The notes: generated from the sequence alone by a model not told the origin. A stretch of 64,000 nt of DNA from Actinomycetota bacterium (GCA_009702045.1 WLIV01000012.1:33225-97224); one strand, 5' to 3'; shown: positions 40,807 through 49,621, counted from the stretch's first letter. A program made the numbers and translations.

Positions 40807-42540
40807 CTAGCTGGCGAAGAGGGTCTTGACGACTTCGGGGATGGTGGTGACGTCGTTCTCAACGAGTGCCATGGCTTCGCGCAGCATCGTGCGCATACCT
40901 TGGGCGACGGCGAGACGGCGCAGTTCTTCGGTGGTGGCCCAGCCGACGATGAGTCGACGCAGCTCCGGGGTGATGCGCAGCAGTTCGTAGACGCCGATGC
41001 GGTCGCGGTAACCCGTGCCGGCGCAAAAGTTGCAGCCGACGCCGTGGTAGAAGCTTGACTTCTCGCTGCCGCCGCTGTGCTGGCGGAACACGGCCAGTTC
41101 TTCGGCGCCCGGCGTGTACGGCTCCTTGCACGAGTCGCAGATGCGGCGCAGCAACCGCTGTCCGATCACTCCGACCACGGACGAGGCGATGAGGAAGGCC
41201 TCGATGCCCATGTCGAGGAAGCGGTGCAGGGCCGCAACGCTGTCCGTGCCGTGCAGCGACGACAGCACAAGGTGACCGGTGAGGGCGGACTGCACAGCGA
41301 TCCGTGCGGTGTCGGCGTCACGGATCTCGCCCACGAGGATGACGTCGGGGTCTTGACGCAGGATGGCCTTGAGGCCGGTGGCGAAGGTGAGGCCTGCCTG
41401 ATCGTTCGTCTGAATCTGGTTGATACCGGGAAACACGTATTCCACCGGGTCTTCAACCGTGGTGATGTTCTTCCCCGCCGAGTTCACCTCGAGGAGTGAG
41501 GCGTACAGGGTGGTGGTCTTGCCGGCGCCGGTGGGGCCCGCGCAGATCACCATGCCGAACGGCGAGTGGATCATCTTCGAATAGTGCAGGTAGGTCTCGC
41601 GCGGGAAGCCCAACTCGGCGAGGCCGATCATCGAGCGGCCTTTGTCGAGAATACGCATGACGATCTTCTCGCCGAAGACAGTGGCCACGGACGCGACGCG
41701 GACGTCGACCTCCTTGCCGTCGATGACGGTGGAGAACTGGCCGTCCTGCGGGCGACGCTTCTCGACGATGTTCATACCGCTCATGATCTTGAGGCGGCTG
41801 ATGAGCGCGGCGTGTGCGCCCATGGGCAGTTTGAACGCTTCGACGAGGTGGCCGTCGATGCGGAACCGGACGCGCAGTTCCTCGTCCATCGGTTCGATGT
41901 GGATGTCGGAGGCGCGGTCGCGCATGGCCTGGCTGACCACGCGGTTGACGAGCTGGATGACCGGGGCCTGATCGTCGAGGTTGACCTCGGCAGCCAACGA
42001 GGCAATGCGCTGCTGTTCGTCCTGTAGATCGAGCGACCTCACCAAGCGGTCGATGTCGGCGTCGGCGCGGTACACGAGGTCGATGAACGTGCGTACCGTC
42101 ATCGGGTCGGAGATGTAGAGCTTCACCGGGCGTCCGGCGGCGGCTTCGATCTCCTGCCGGCGGCTGGCTGCCGGGTCGCTGCACAGCACAACGAGGCTGG
42201 GCCCCTCCTCGGCAATTGCCACGGCGCAATGCTGGCGTACGACGGCTTCGGGCAGCACGCCCTTCACCTCGTCGGCGATGACGATGCCCTTGGTGTCGAC
42301 GGCCGGTACGCCAGTGGCCTGCGAGACTGCGAGGGCCAGTTCGGTGCGGCCGATGCCATGGCCGACGAGCAGCACGTCGACGAACGCGAGTAGGTCGCCG
42401 TTGGCCTTGGCCAGCGCAGCGGCCAAGCTCTCCGCGGTCAGTTGGCCCGATTCGACGAGGGACTGGCCGACGCGCATGCATTCTGCCGCGGACTCACCTT
42501 CGACAGTCGGTTGGTCCTTCGAACCCTTGAAGAGTGCCAT
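40807..42540 (-). CDS. pilB: Type IV pilus assembly ATPase PilB
   Basis: A 577-residue extension ATPase. An N-terminal GspE N domain (residues ~20-170) precedes the catalytic core: Walker A GPTGAGKTTTLYASLLEV, Asp box TVEDPVEYVFPG, Walker B VILVGEIRDADTA, His box TGHLVLSSLHGTDS, and the zinc motif CDSCKEPYTPG...CNFCAGTGY. The pattern is that of PilB rather than PilT. It powers pilin polymerisation at the inner membrane. It precedes pilC in a pilB-pilC operon. Confidence 0.96.
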   Translation of the reverse strand: MALFKGSKDQPTVEGESAAECMRVGQSLVESGQLTAESLAAALAKANGDLLAFVDVLLVGHGIGRTELALAVSQATGVPAVDTKGIVIADEVKGVLPEAVVRQHCAVAIAEEGPSLVVLCSDPAASRRQEIEAAAGRPVKLYISDPMTVRTFIDLVYRADADIDRLVRSLDLQDEQQRIASLAAEVNLDDQAPVIQLVNRVVSQAMRDRASDIHIEPMDEELRVRFRIDGHLVEAFKLPMGAHAALISRLKIMSGMNIVEKRRPQDGQFSTVIDGKEVDVRVASVATVFGEKIVMRILDKGRSMIGLAELGFPRETYLHYSKMIHSPFGMVICAGPTGAGKTTTLYASLLEVNSAGKNITTVEDPVEYVFPGINQIQTNDQAGLTFATGLKAILRQDPDVILVGEIRDADTARIAVQSALTGHLVLSSLHGTDSVAALHRFLDMGIEAFLIASSVVGVIGQRLLRRICDSCKEPYTPGAEELAVFRQHSGGSEKSSFYHGVGCNFCAGTGYRDRIGVYELLRITPELRRLIVGWATTEELRRLAVAQGMRTMLREAMALVENDVTTIPEVVKTLFAS

Positions 42541-42581
42541 GGTGTCCGCGCCTAGCGTCGGTGAGTCGGGCGAGCTGGTCG

Positions 42582-43826
42582 TCAGAACGACGACAAGCTC
42601 GCCTCCGTCGATGTGGTCGGGCTGCCATGAGGCGGCGTGATCGGGGCGGGGTCGCCCAGTGAGGTGCTGGGCATCTGCGCGCTGGATGGGCGCAGCAGCG
42701 GTGCCGTGACATCGGCGAGGCTATTGGTGCTCGGTGCAGCCACAGCTTCGGCGGTCGGTCCGGTGCTGATGTCGTGTGCGAACTTGCTGGGGTCGAGCGT
42801 GGCCACGGCACGCTCGAGTTCGTCGAGGCGTTCGAGTTGTACGGTCGTGCTGACGTCCATCTCGTCTTGTAGCAGCGACTCGATCTCGGCCATGCGCAGG
42901 GTGGCGCGGTTGACCTTCTCGTCGGTGTTGGCCACGACACGGTCGAGTTCGATACGCACGAGCATCACTTCACCGACGGCGGACGACAGTTGGTCCTTGA
43001 CGGCGTCGATCCCGGCTTCGTCGATGCTGCCGACCTTTTGGTGCATGAGCTCGAGTTGCAACTTCGACTCGGCCAACCCGTTCTCGAGCTCGAGCATGCG
43101 TTGTGACAGGGCCACGATCGCTTCGTCGAACCCGGCGCCGATGCGGCCGAGGGTGGCTTCGAGATTGGCAATCTTCGTGCCGGTCTGCTCGTTGACGCGA
43201 TCTTCCATCGCCAGCATGCGGTCGGTGATCTTGTGCTCCGCGAAATCGATGCGCTGGGTGAGCATCACCGAGTGCTCGGTCACTTGACGTTGCACTTCGG
43301 GGCCGACGGCCTCCAGCGACGTGCGCACGAAACCGAGTCGCTCCTCGACGGCGGTGGCGAGTGCCTGATTTCCGTCGTCCATGCGCTGAGTGAGGGCGAT
43401 CGTGGTGTCGTTGACGTGCTGCACCAAGGCGGACGTCTGCTCATCGAAGCGGCGGGCCGAACGCGAGAGGTCGTCGATGCGTGCATGTGCTCCGGCGCTC
43501 TGGGCGTCGACGTGTTCGCGTAACGCGATGAGTTCCCCGGCGTCGATCGATCCGGCGAGCGCTGCGCCCATCGGCGAGCCCAACAGCCGTTCCTCGACTT
43601 CGTTCATCCGTAGTTGCTGGAACTGGGCGAACTCGGCCAGGCGTCCTTCGAGCGCGGTCTGCAGGGCGTGCTGGCTGGCCTCTGAACGCTGCCCCTGGGC
43701 CTCGACCTGCTGGGTCATGGCCGTGATGTACTGCGTGAGTTGTCGCTCGACGACACCGGCGATCGTGGCGGCGAGGATTTCCGTGGTGCTGGGTGGCACG
43801 CCGGGAGTGGGTGTGGGCGGGTTCAT
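42582..43826 (-). CDS. Hypothetical long coiled-coil protein at the pilus locus
   Basis: A 414-residue protein without signal or membrane segments. Residues ~30-330 are almost wholly helical with heptad periodicity (repeats such as ALTQRMDDGNQALATAVEERL and IVALSQRMLELENGL). The end is a Ser/Pro/Thr-rich, probably disordered tail. No family is recognisable. It lies 41 bases before pilB in the same direction and is likely co-transcribed. PilM/N/O homologues are absent in this window, so a scaffolding role for the assembly machine is conceivable. Confidence 0.7.
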   Translation of the reverse strand: MNPPTPTPGVPPSTTEILAATIAGVVERQLTQYITAMTQQVEAQGQRSEASQHALQTALEGRLAEFAQFQQLRMNEVEERLLGSPMGAALAGSIDAGELIALREHVDAQSAGAHARIDDLSRSARRFDEQTSALVQHVNDTTIALTQRMDDGNQALATAVEERLGFVRTSLEAVGPEVQRQVTEHSVMLTQRIDFAEHKITDRMLAMEDRVNEQTGTKIANLEATLGRIGAGFDEAIVALSQRMLELENGLAESKLQLELMHQKVGSIDEAGIDAVKDQLSSAVGEVMLVRIELDRVVANTDEKVNRATLRMAEIESLLQDEMDVSTTVQLERLDELERAVATLDPSKFAHDISTGPTAEAVAAPSTNSLADVTAPLLRPSSAQMPSTSLGDPAPITPPHGSPTTSTEASLSSF

Positions 43827-44007
43827 CGCATGTCCCTCTCCATGGTCGGTCGTTCCCGTGACGGGCGTCGGTGCTGTGTCACGTAGTCAGTATCGGGCCG
43901 TCTTGCCCAACTCTTGAGAGATTGTCCTGCAGTACGGTGGTCGAGTGCAAGGGATCACTCAGGTTCATTGCGGTGGCGTCACCTTCAGAAGATGCGAGAA
44001 TGGCGCC

Positions 44008-44322
44008 ATGACGATGACTCCCGTTGATTTCAGCGCGCTGCGGGTTGACGCCATCCGACTGGCCGACGTCTGTCGCAGCTTCGGCGTGATTGAGTTGTCG
44101 GTGTTCGGATCCGTGGCCCGCGGGGAACAGCGTCCCGAAAGTGATATCGACCTCTTGTTCGTGCTGGCGCCTGGAGTTCGTCTTGGCTTCGCTCTGTTCG
44201 ATTTCGAGCGTGAGCTGGAGGCTGTGCTGGGCAGACCGGTCGATCTGCTCTCGAAAGACACCATCCATCGACTCATTCGCGATGCGATCCTTGCCGAGGC
44301 CAAGGTCCTGTATGCGGCGTGA
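44008..44322 (+). CDS. mntA: MntA-type nucleotidyltransferase antitoxin
   Basis: A minimal nucleotidyltransferase of 104 residues. The motif GSVARGEQRPESDIDLL gives the GS (34-35) and the two catalytic Asp (D46, D48) of the pol-beta fold. MntA-type antitoxins AMPylate the Tyr of their HEPN toxin partner. The gene ends 11 bases inside the HepT gene. The start at 44008 is one of two close ATGs (the other at 44014). Confidence 0.85.
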   Translation: MTMTPVDFSALRVDAIRLADVCRSFGVIELSVFGSVARGEQRPESDIDLLFVLAPGVRLGFALFDFERELEAVLGRPVDLLSKDTIHRLIRDAILAEAKVLYAA

Positions 44323-44659
44323 GGTGCTGCTGATCTCCGAGATCATCGATGCGGCGGAGCGAATCATCGATTTGAGCCTCGGAGCCTCGGTCGAGGATCT
44401 GGATGCCGATCGCACCCGTCGGGAAGCGCTGCTGTGGAGTTTCACAGTGCTGGGGGAGGCATGTGGCCAACTCGATGACGACGTGCGGTCAGCGCACCAG
44501 GGCGTTCCGTGGCAAGCACCTCGTGACCTTCGTAACCGTGTGGTACACGGCTATTGGCAGGTGAGTACCAGCATTCTTCTGGCGACAGCGCAGGATGACA
44601 TCCCGGGCTTTCTCGAAGCGGTGCGGGTCGTTCAGCGGTCGCTAGGAGACGGTTCGTGA
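44312..44659 (+). CDS. hepT: HepT-type HEPN RNase toxin
   Basis: A HEPN-domain protein of 115 residues. The motif R74-N-R-V-V-H79-G-Y81 matches the RX4HXY RNase/AMPylation motif of HepT toxins, so both the RNase His and the Tyr that MntA modifies are present. It partly overlaps mntA, and its stop overlaps the GTG of the exonuclease gene. The MntA-HepT pair therefore looks complete and functional by motif. Confidence 0.87.
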   Translation: MRREVLLISEIIDAAERIIDLSLGASVEDLDADRTRREALLWSFTVLGEACGQLDDDVRSAHQGVPWQAPRDLRNRVVHGYWQVSTSILLATAQDDIPGFLEAVRVVQRSLGDGS

Positions 44660-45543
44660 CGCTGCAGGTTCATCTGGTCGACGGGACGTACGAGCTGTTC
44701 CGCCAACACTTCGGTCAGGTGGCGCGCCACGGCTCCGCCGGCCCGTACGACGCAGCGGTCGGGGTGGTGGGCAGCACGTTGCAGTTGGTCGCCAGCGGGG
44801 CCACCCATGTGGGTGTGGCCAGCGATCACGTCATCGAGAGCTTCCGCAACGATCTGTACGCCGGCTACAAGACCAGCGCCGGGATGGACCCGGTGCTGCT
44901 GCACCAGATCCCGGTGATGGAGGAAGCGCTCATCGCCTGCGGGTTCACCACCTGGCCGATGGTGCAGTGGGAGGCCGACGACGCCCTGGGGGCGGCCGCT
45001 GCGGTCGCCGCTGCCGACGAGCGCGTGGGCCGGGTGCTGATCGTCACCCCGGACAAAGACCTCGGGCAGTGCGTGGTGGGCACCCGGGTGGTGCAGTACG
45101 ACCGGCGCAAGGACGAGATCCTCGACGAGGCCGCAGTGGTGGCGAAGTTCGGGGTGCCGCCATCGTCGATCGCCGACTACCTGGCGCTGGTGGGCGATGC
45201 CGCCGATGGCTTCCCCGGGTTGCCGGGCTGGGGCGCGAAGAGTGCCTCCACGGTGCTCGCCAAGTTCGGCAACATCGACGCGATCCCGCAGTCGGCTGCC
45301 GACTGGGGTCTGCCCGGGCTGCGTGGCGCGGAGAAGTTGGCCGCCACGCTGCGCGACCAGATGGCCGACGCGCTGCTGTTCCGCACGATCGCCACCGTGG
45401 CGCTCGACGTGCCGGTGGGCGTGGTGGACGACTGGCGTTGGCAGGGCCCCACCGCAGGGTTCGCCGAGGTGGCCGCCCGCCTGGGCGCACCCGACCTCGC
45501 CGCCCGCGCCCGCCGCGTCTGGGAAAAAGCAAGCGCCCGCTGA
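44656..45543 (+). CDS. 5'-3' exonuclease (PIN/H3TH type)
   Basis: A single-domain 5'-3' exonuclease of 295 residues, similar to the N-terminal nuclease domain of PolA but without the polymerase. Metal-binding acidic residues are seen in QVHLVDGTYELF, WEADDALGA, TPDKDLGQ and the helix-hairpin-helix region ALVGDAADGFPGLPGWGAKSA. It removes RNA primers or flaps. Its GTG overlaps the hepT stop (GTGA). Its last eleven bases overlap the SRP RNA on the opposite strand. Confidence 0.9.
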   Translation: MTLQVHLVDGTYELFRQHFGQVARHGSAGPYDAAVGVVGSTLQLVASGATHVGVASDHVIESFRNDLYAGYKTSAGMDPVLLHQIPVMEEALIACGFTTWPMVQWEADDALGAAAAVAAADERVGRVLIVTPDKDLGQCVVGTRVVQYDRRKDEILDEAAVVAKFGVPPSSIADYLALVGDAADGFPGLPGWGAKSASTVLAKFGNIDAIPQSAADWGLPGLRGAEKLAATLRDQMADALLFRTIATVALDVPVGVVDDWRWQGPTAGFAEVAARLGAPDLAARARRVWEKASAR

Positions 45544-45670
45544 GTGTGGTGACGGCCAGGTTGCCTGCGGCACACGAGCGGCACCGTTGAAGGCTGCTCC
45601 ATTCCTGGCCTGACCTGATTCCCGGACGCCCGTCGCACAGGGCCCGACCATCACCACACCCAGCGGGCGC
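45533..45670 (-). ncRNA. ffs: Signal recognition particle RNA (4.5S-like)
   Basis: On the minus strand the conserved apical loop of SRP RNA is read at 45615-45592 as GGTCAGGCCAGGAATGGAGC followed by AGCC: a GGAA tetraloop closed by CCA-TGG, flanked by the TCAG/AGCAGCC asymmetric loop. The ends form a 20-base inverted pair (45533-45552 with 45651-45670, one mismatch), as expected of the long hairpin. The neighbouring tRNA-Ser and tadA fit the usual actinobacterial place for ffs. Exact ends are not certain; the left arm overlaps the 3' end of the exonuclease gene. Confidence 0.85.
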
Positions 45671-45730
45671 GAAGGAGAACTCTACCGGGCGACAAACGGG
45701 CCGCGGCCCGCTACCCTCTGGGGCCACCCG

Positions 45731-45818
45731 GGAGGGGTGCGAGAGCGGCCGAATCGGCACGCTTGGAAAGCGTGTGAAGGGCAACCTTCCGTGGGTTCGA
45801 ATCCCACCCCCTCCGCCA
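45731..45818 (+). tRNA. tRNA-Ser(GGA)
   Basis: Class II tRNA of 88 bases including encoded CCA. Acceptor GGAGGGG pairs with CCCCTCC. The anticodon arm is CACGC-TTGGAAA-GCGTG with anticodon GGA, reading UCC/UCU. A long variable arm and a GTGGG-TTCGAAT-CCCAC T-arm are present. Its last base is the first base of the tadA ATG. Confidence 0.97.
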
Positions 45819-46300
45819 TGGATCTGCCCTCTGGAGACGCGACCGATGTCGCCTTCATGCGGCTCGCGATCGAACAGGCGCGTGCCGCCCAGGAGCACGA
45901 CGATGTGCCGATCGGCGCGGTCGTGGTGCGCGCCACCGCCGACGGCCCAGTGGTGGTGGCCGCTCGCCACAACGAACGGGAGCTCACCGGCGACCCGACG
46001 GCACACGCCGAGGTGTTGGCGCTGCGCGATGCCTCGCAGGCGGTGGGCCACTGGCGACTGCTGGACTGCACGCTGTACGTCACGCTCGAGCCGTGTGTGA
46101 TGTGCGCCGGTGCGCTGGTGAACTCGCGGATCGGCCGGATCGTGTACGGCGCTACCGACCCGAAGGCCGGCGCGGTCGCCAGCCTCTACGAGGTGTGCGC
46201 CGATGTGCGTCTCAACCACCGTCCGCCGGTGGAGGTCGGTGTGCTGGCCGACGAGTGTGGCCGCCTGCTGAAGGACTTCTTCACCGCCCGCCGTGCCTGA
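45818..46300 (+). CDS. tadA: tRNA-specific adenosine deaminase
   Basis: A 160-residue CDA-fold deaminase that makes inosine at position 34 of tRNA-Arg(ACG). The zinc/catalytic motifs are HAEVLAL and PCVMCAGAL. The region before the first motif, DVAFMRLAIEQARAA...DVPIGAVVV, is typical. If the ATG at 45818 is used, the gene starts on the final A of the tRNA-Ser CCA end; the next ATG (45857) would be an alternative. The tRNA-tadA arrangement is common in Actinobacteria. Confidence 0.93.
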   Translation: MDLPSGDATDVAFMRLAIEQARAAQEHDDVPIGAVVVRATADGPVVVAARHNERELTGDPTAHAEVLALRDASQAVGHWRLLDCTLYVTLEPCVMCAGALVNSRIGRIVYGATDPKAGAVASLYEVCADVRLNHRPPVEVGVLADECGRLLKDFFTARRA

Positions 46301-46344
46301 GCGCCATGTGGCGACACGGGCCGCGCCCGCTAACCTTCCGCCCC

Positions 46345-46432
46345 GGAAGGGTGCCCGAGCGGCCAAAGGGACACGCCTCGAAAGCGTGCGAGGTGCAAGC
46401 CTCCGTGGGTTCAAATCCCACCCCTTCCGCCA
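46345..46432 (+). tRNA. tRNA-Ser(CGA)
   Basis: Class II tRNA of 88 bases with encoded CCA. Acceptor GGAAGGG pairs with CCCTTCC. The anticodon arm CACGC-CTCGAAA-GCGTG gives anticodon CGA, which reads UCG. The T-arm is GTGGG-TTCAAAT-CCCAC and the variable arm is long. It lies 44 bases after tadA. Confidence 0.97.
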
Positions 46433-46455
46433 CCCGATCTCGTATGAGGTCACGC

Positions 46456-46485
46456 ACAGCCCGAACCCGATGCGGTTCGGGCTGT
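46456..46485 (+). terminator. Hairpin terminator after tRNA-Ser(CGA)
   Basis: Twelve-base arms ACAGCCCGAACC and GGTTCGGGCTGT pair perfectly around CGATGC, starting 23 bases after the tRNA. There is only a short TTG after it. It may also serve the convergent peptidase gene, whose stop lies 20 bases away. Confidence 0.65.
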
Positions 46486-46504
46486 TGCCGTTGTCAGGCG
46501 AGCG

Positions 46505-47998
46505 TCACTTGCACTCGGTGCCGTTCTCGGGAGCGTTCTTCACCGGGTCGACCAGGTATTGCTCGATCACATCGGACGAACACTGGTTCACGCCGTAGCC
46601 GGTGTGCTGGTTGGCGGTGACGATCACCAGGCGGCCGTCCTGTAACGCCGCCGCCATTGCCCTCGTGCTGCTGAGCGGTGTGGCCGGGTCGCCGGTGGTG
46701 CCCATCACCAGGATCGGGCCGGCGCCCTTACCGGTGATAGCGACACGCGGGTCGCTGCTCTTGGGGAAGAACGTGCAGAAATACGAGCCGGTGGTGCCCG
46801 GTGCCAGCCGTGGCGCCACGTTCAACATGTCGGTCACTGTCGCGTCCTCCTCGGCCACCGTGAGACGCTCGCTGTCGTCCATGCAGAAGATGGTCTGGAA
46901 CGCCTCGAGCTCGTTCGAGTACGTGCCGTCAGCCGTGCGTTGGTAGTACATGTCGTACAGGTTCAACAGCCCACTTCCGTCACCCTTCTGCGCTGATGCC
47001 AGCGCATCGGACAGGATCGGCCACAGCGAGTCGCTGTACATCGCCTGACTGGCGGCTGTGACCGCGACCTGCAGGTTGACGTCGGGTCGTCCTACCGCAG
47101 ACGGGATCGGCTTCGTATCCAGTTGCTGCATCAACGCATCCCACGCAGCCTCGGCGTGGCCGTCGTTGTGGAACGGGCACTGCTTGTCGGCGCTGCACTT
47201 CGCGAGATACGTGGCGAACGTGTCCTCGAAGCCCTGCATCTGCTGCAGGCCGCTTTCGATGTAGCTGGCGTTCGGGTCGGCGGCGCCGTCGAGCACTGCG
47301 GCTCGCACGGTGTCGGGGAACAACGTGGTCCAGGTGGCGCCCAACTCGCTGCCGTAGCTGAAGCCGAAGTAGCTGATCGTGTCCTCGCCCAAGGCCTTGC
47401 GGATGGCGTCCATGTCGCGAGCCGAGTTGTTGGTGCCGACGTAGTCGATGATGTCGGCGTTGTTCTTCACGCAGTCAGCGGCGAACTCCTTGGCCAGGTC
47501 GACCAGGGCCTGGCGCTCGGCCGGTGTGTCGGGGGTGATGTCGGAACTGGCGTAGAAGTGGTCGTAGTCGGCCGTGCAGTCGATGGCCGGCGTGCTGAGT
47601 CCGGTGCCGCGCGGATCCCAGCCGATGATGTCGAAGTGATCGAGGATCGACTGGCCGTAGATCGAGTCGGCGCTGACAGCGAAGTCGGACCCACCGAAAC
47701 CAGGACCCCCGGGGTTCACCAGCAGACTGCCGATGCGCATCGAGGGGTCGGCGAGATGGCGGGCGAGGTACAGGTCGAACGTGCCCTTCGACGGGTCGGA
47801 GTAGTCGCGCGGCACCTGCAGATGCCCGGTCTCGACTCGATCGTTGTCGCCCGACGGCGTCCAATCGAACCCGGAACCGTCGGTGCTGCCGTCGGTGACG
47901 CTGGTGCTGCCACCGGTGACGTTGTGCACGCCGCTGTCGGTGCAGGACGTTGTGAAGGCAGTGAGCGCGACGACTGCCGCGAGGAGGGATCGACGCAT
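46505..47998 (-). CDS. Secreted alpha/beta-hydrolase peptidase, TAP-like (copy 1)
   Basis: A 497-residue lipoprotein of the tripeptidyl aminopeptidase (SCO/SlpD-like) alpha/beta hydrolase family. The lipobox is AFTTSC. The nucleophile elbow is FGFSYGSELG, the oxyanion strand LLVNPGGPGFGG, the acid GTTGDPATP and the catalytic His NQHTGYG. A TAP C-terminal domain covers the last 100 residues. It would cut short N-terminal peptides outside the cell. It stands directly before a paralogue of the same strand. Confidence 0.9.
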   Translation of the reverse strand: MRRSLLAAVVALTAFTTSCTDSGVHNVTGGSTSVTDGSTDGSGFDWTPSGDNDRVETGHLQVPRDYSDPSKGTFDLYLARHLADPSMRIGSLLVNPGGPGFGGSDFAVSADSIYGQSILDHFDIIGWDPRGTGLSTPAIDCTADYDHFYASSDITPDTPAERQALVDLAKEFAADCVKNNADIIDYVGTNNSARDMDAIRKALGEDTISYFGFSYGSELGATWTTLFPDTVRAAVLDGAADPNASYIESGLQQMQGFEDTFATYLAKCSADKQCPFHNDGHAEAAWDALMQQLDTKPIPSAVGRPDVNLQVAVTAASQAMYSDSLWPILSDALASAQKGDGSGLLNLYDMYYQRTADGTYSNELEAFQTIFCMDDSERLTVAEEDATVTDMLNVAPRLAPGTTGSYFCTFFPKSSDPRVAITGKGAGPILVMGTTGDPATPLSSTRAMAAALQDGRLVIVTANQHTGYGVNQCSSDVIEQYLVDPVKNAPENGTECK

Positions 47999-48030
47999 GT
48001 TCCCGAGACTAGGGCCGTCGGCTCGCAACG

Positions 48031-49578
48031 TCACGCCGTGCAATCGACCTCGGCAGGCAGCGGGGTGGTCGGGCTCAACAGGTAGTTGTCGACCGCGTCG
48101 TCGACGCACGAGTTCACGCCGTAGCCGGTGTGTTGGTCGGCCTTCACCACGACGAGGTGGCCGTCCTGCAATGCGTGAGCCATGTTGCGCGAACTCTGCA
48201 ACGGGGTCGCCGGATCGCCGGTGGTGCCCACCACCACGATCGGGCCGGCGCCCTTACCGGTGACGGTGATGCTGCCCGGCGACTTCACCGGCCACACCGA
48301 ACAGAATGTCAACTCGGCCATCCAGCTGCGACCCAAGCGCGGTGCAGCGGCGGCGAACTCGGCCTCGTGCGAGTACAGGTCGTCTGGGCCGGTGCTGCCC
48401 GGGTCGTCGAGGCAGGCGATCGCAAAGTACGCCTCCAGCGAGTTGTCCCAGCCGCCTGCGGTGTAGCTGTAGTACTCGTCGTACAGGTCGAGCACGCCCT
48501 TGCCTTGCCCGGCCTGCAGGTCGGCCAACGCCAGCTCCAAGATTGGCCATGACGTCTGGTCATACATGGCCTCGCTGACCGCCGTCATCAGCACACCCTG
48601 TGTCACGGGCGTGCGGTCGGCAGTGACCGACACCGGGCGTGCGTCGATCGATGCGCTCAACGTGTCGAACGCCGCGGCCGCCTGGCCACCGTTGTGGAAC
48701 GCACACGAGGTCGAGGCGCTGCACTGCGCGAGGAACTCATCGAACGTCGCCTCGAACCCTGCGGCCTGCTGGATGTTCTGGTGCAGGTAGTCCACCGTTG
48801 GGTCGACCGCACCGTCGAGCACGGCGGCGCGCACGGTGTCGGGGAACAACGTCGCCCACGTGGCTCCGAGTTCGCTGCCGTAGCTGAAGCCGAAGTAGCT
48901 GATCGTGTCCTCGCCCAGCGCAGCGCGGATGCTGTCCATGTCGCGCGCCGACTGTTCCGTGCTGACGTACTGCAACAGGCCCGGGTTCTTGGCCTCGCAC
49001 GCTGCGCCGAAGTCCTTCCCCGCCTGGATCAGTTGCTGGCGCTCCTGAGCGTTGTCGGGCGACGAGTCGAGCGCGAAGTAGGGGTCGTAGTCGTCGATGC
49101 AGTCGACAGCAGGTTCGCTCTTCCCTGTGCCGCGCGGATCCCAGGCGACGATGTCGAACCGATCGACGAGCGATTGGCCATAGATGTCCACGGCGCTGTA
49201 CGCCAAGCTCGTGCCGCCGAAGCCAGGGCCACCCGGGTTCACCAACAAGGTGCCGATGCGTGTGGCCGGGTTGGTCGCCTTGTGGCGGGCGACGGCGAGG
49301 GTGATCTGCGCCCCGTCGGGCTGGGCCTGGTCGAGTGGCACGGTCAGGGAGCCCTGTTCCGTGCCGTCACCGTTGTCGACCCATCTGAACGCGCTCCCGT
49401 CCGGAGCCGGCAGGGTGTCCGTCGGACCAGACGGGTCGGTGGTTGCGTCTGCGGTATGCAGCGGCACACCGTCGATCGTGCCGCGGTCGCTGCGGCCGTG
49501 GTTGACCCCTTCATCGATTCCGTCACCGCACGCAGCGAGCGCGAGACACACGGCTGCGAGGGGGAGGAGGCGGCGCAT
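48031..49578 (-). CDS. Secreted alpha/beta-hydrolase peptidase, TAP-like (copy 2)
   Basis: A 515-residue paralogue of the neighbouring gene, starting at the ATG before RRLLPLAAVCLALAACGDG (lipobox LAAC). The triad is again visible: FGFSYGSELG, VGTTGDPATP and DQHTGYG. Long stretches such as AWDPRGTGKS and SARDMDSIRAALGEDTISYF are shared with copy 1, which implies a tandem duplication. The start is divergent from the ABC transporter with only 43 bases between. Confidence 0.9.
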   Translation of the reverse strand: MRRLLPLAAVCLALAACGDGIDEGVNHGRSDRGTIDGVPLHTADATTDPSGPTDTLPAPDGSAFRWVDNGDGTEQGSLTVPLDQAQPDGAQITLAVARHKATNPATRIGTLLVNPGGPGFGGTSLAYSAVDIYGQSLVDRFDIVAWDPRGTGKSEPAVDCIDDYDPYFALDSSPDNAQERQQLIQAGKDFGAACEAKNPGLLQYVSTEQSARDMDSIRAALGEDTISYFGFSYGSELGATWATLFPDTVRAAVLDGAVDPTVDYLHQNIQQAAGFEATFDEFLAQCSASTSCAFHNGGQAAAAFDTLSASIDARPVSVTADRTPVTQGVLMTAVSEAMYDQTSWPILELALADLQAGQGKGVLDLYDEYYSYTAGGWDNSLEAYFAIACLDDPGSTGPDDLYSHEAEFAAAAPRLGRSWMAELTFCSVWPVKSPGSITVTGKGAGPIVVVGTTGDPATPLQSSRNMAHALQDGHLVVVKADQHTGYGVNSCVDDAVDNYLLSPTTPLPAEVDCTA

Positions 49579-49621
49579 CGGTACATCGTAGAAGTAGGCG
49601 ACGCCTCCGTATCCTCGTCCC

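Noticed and set aside
42582..43826. The coiled-coil protein as a methyl-accepting chemotaxis protein
   Set aside because: It has long helices and a Ser/Thr tail, but no membrane segments and no conserved signalling hairpin motif.
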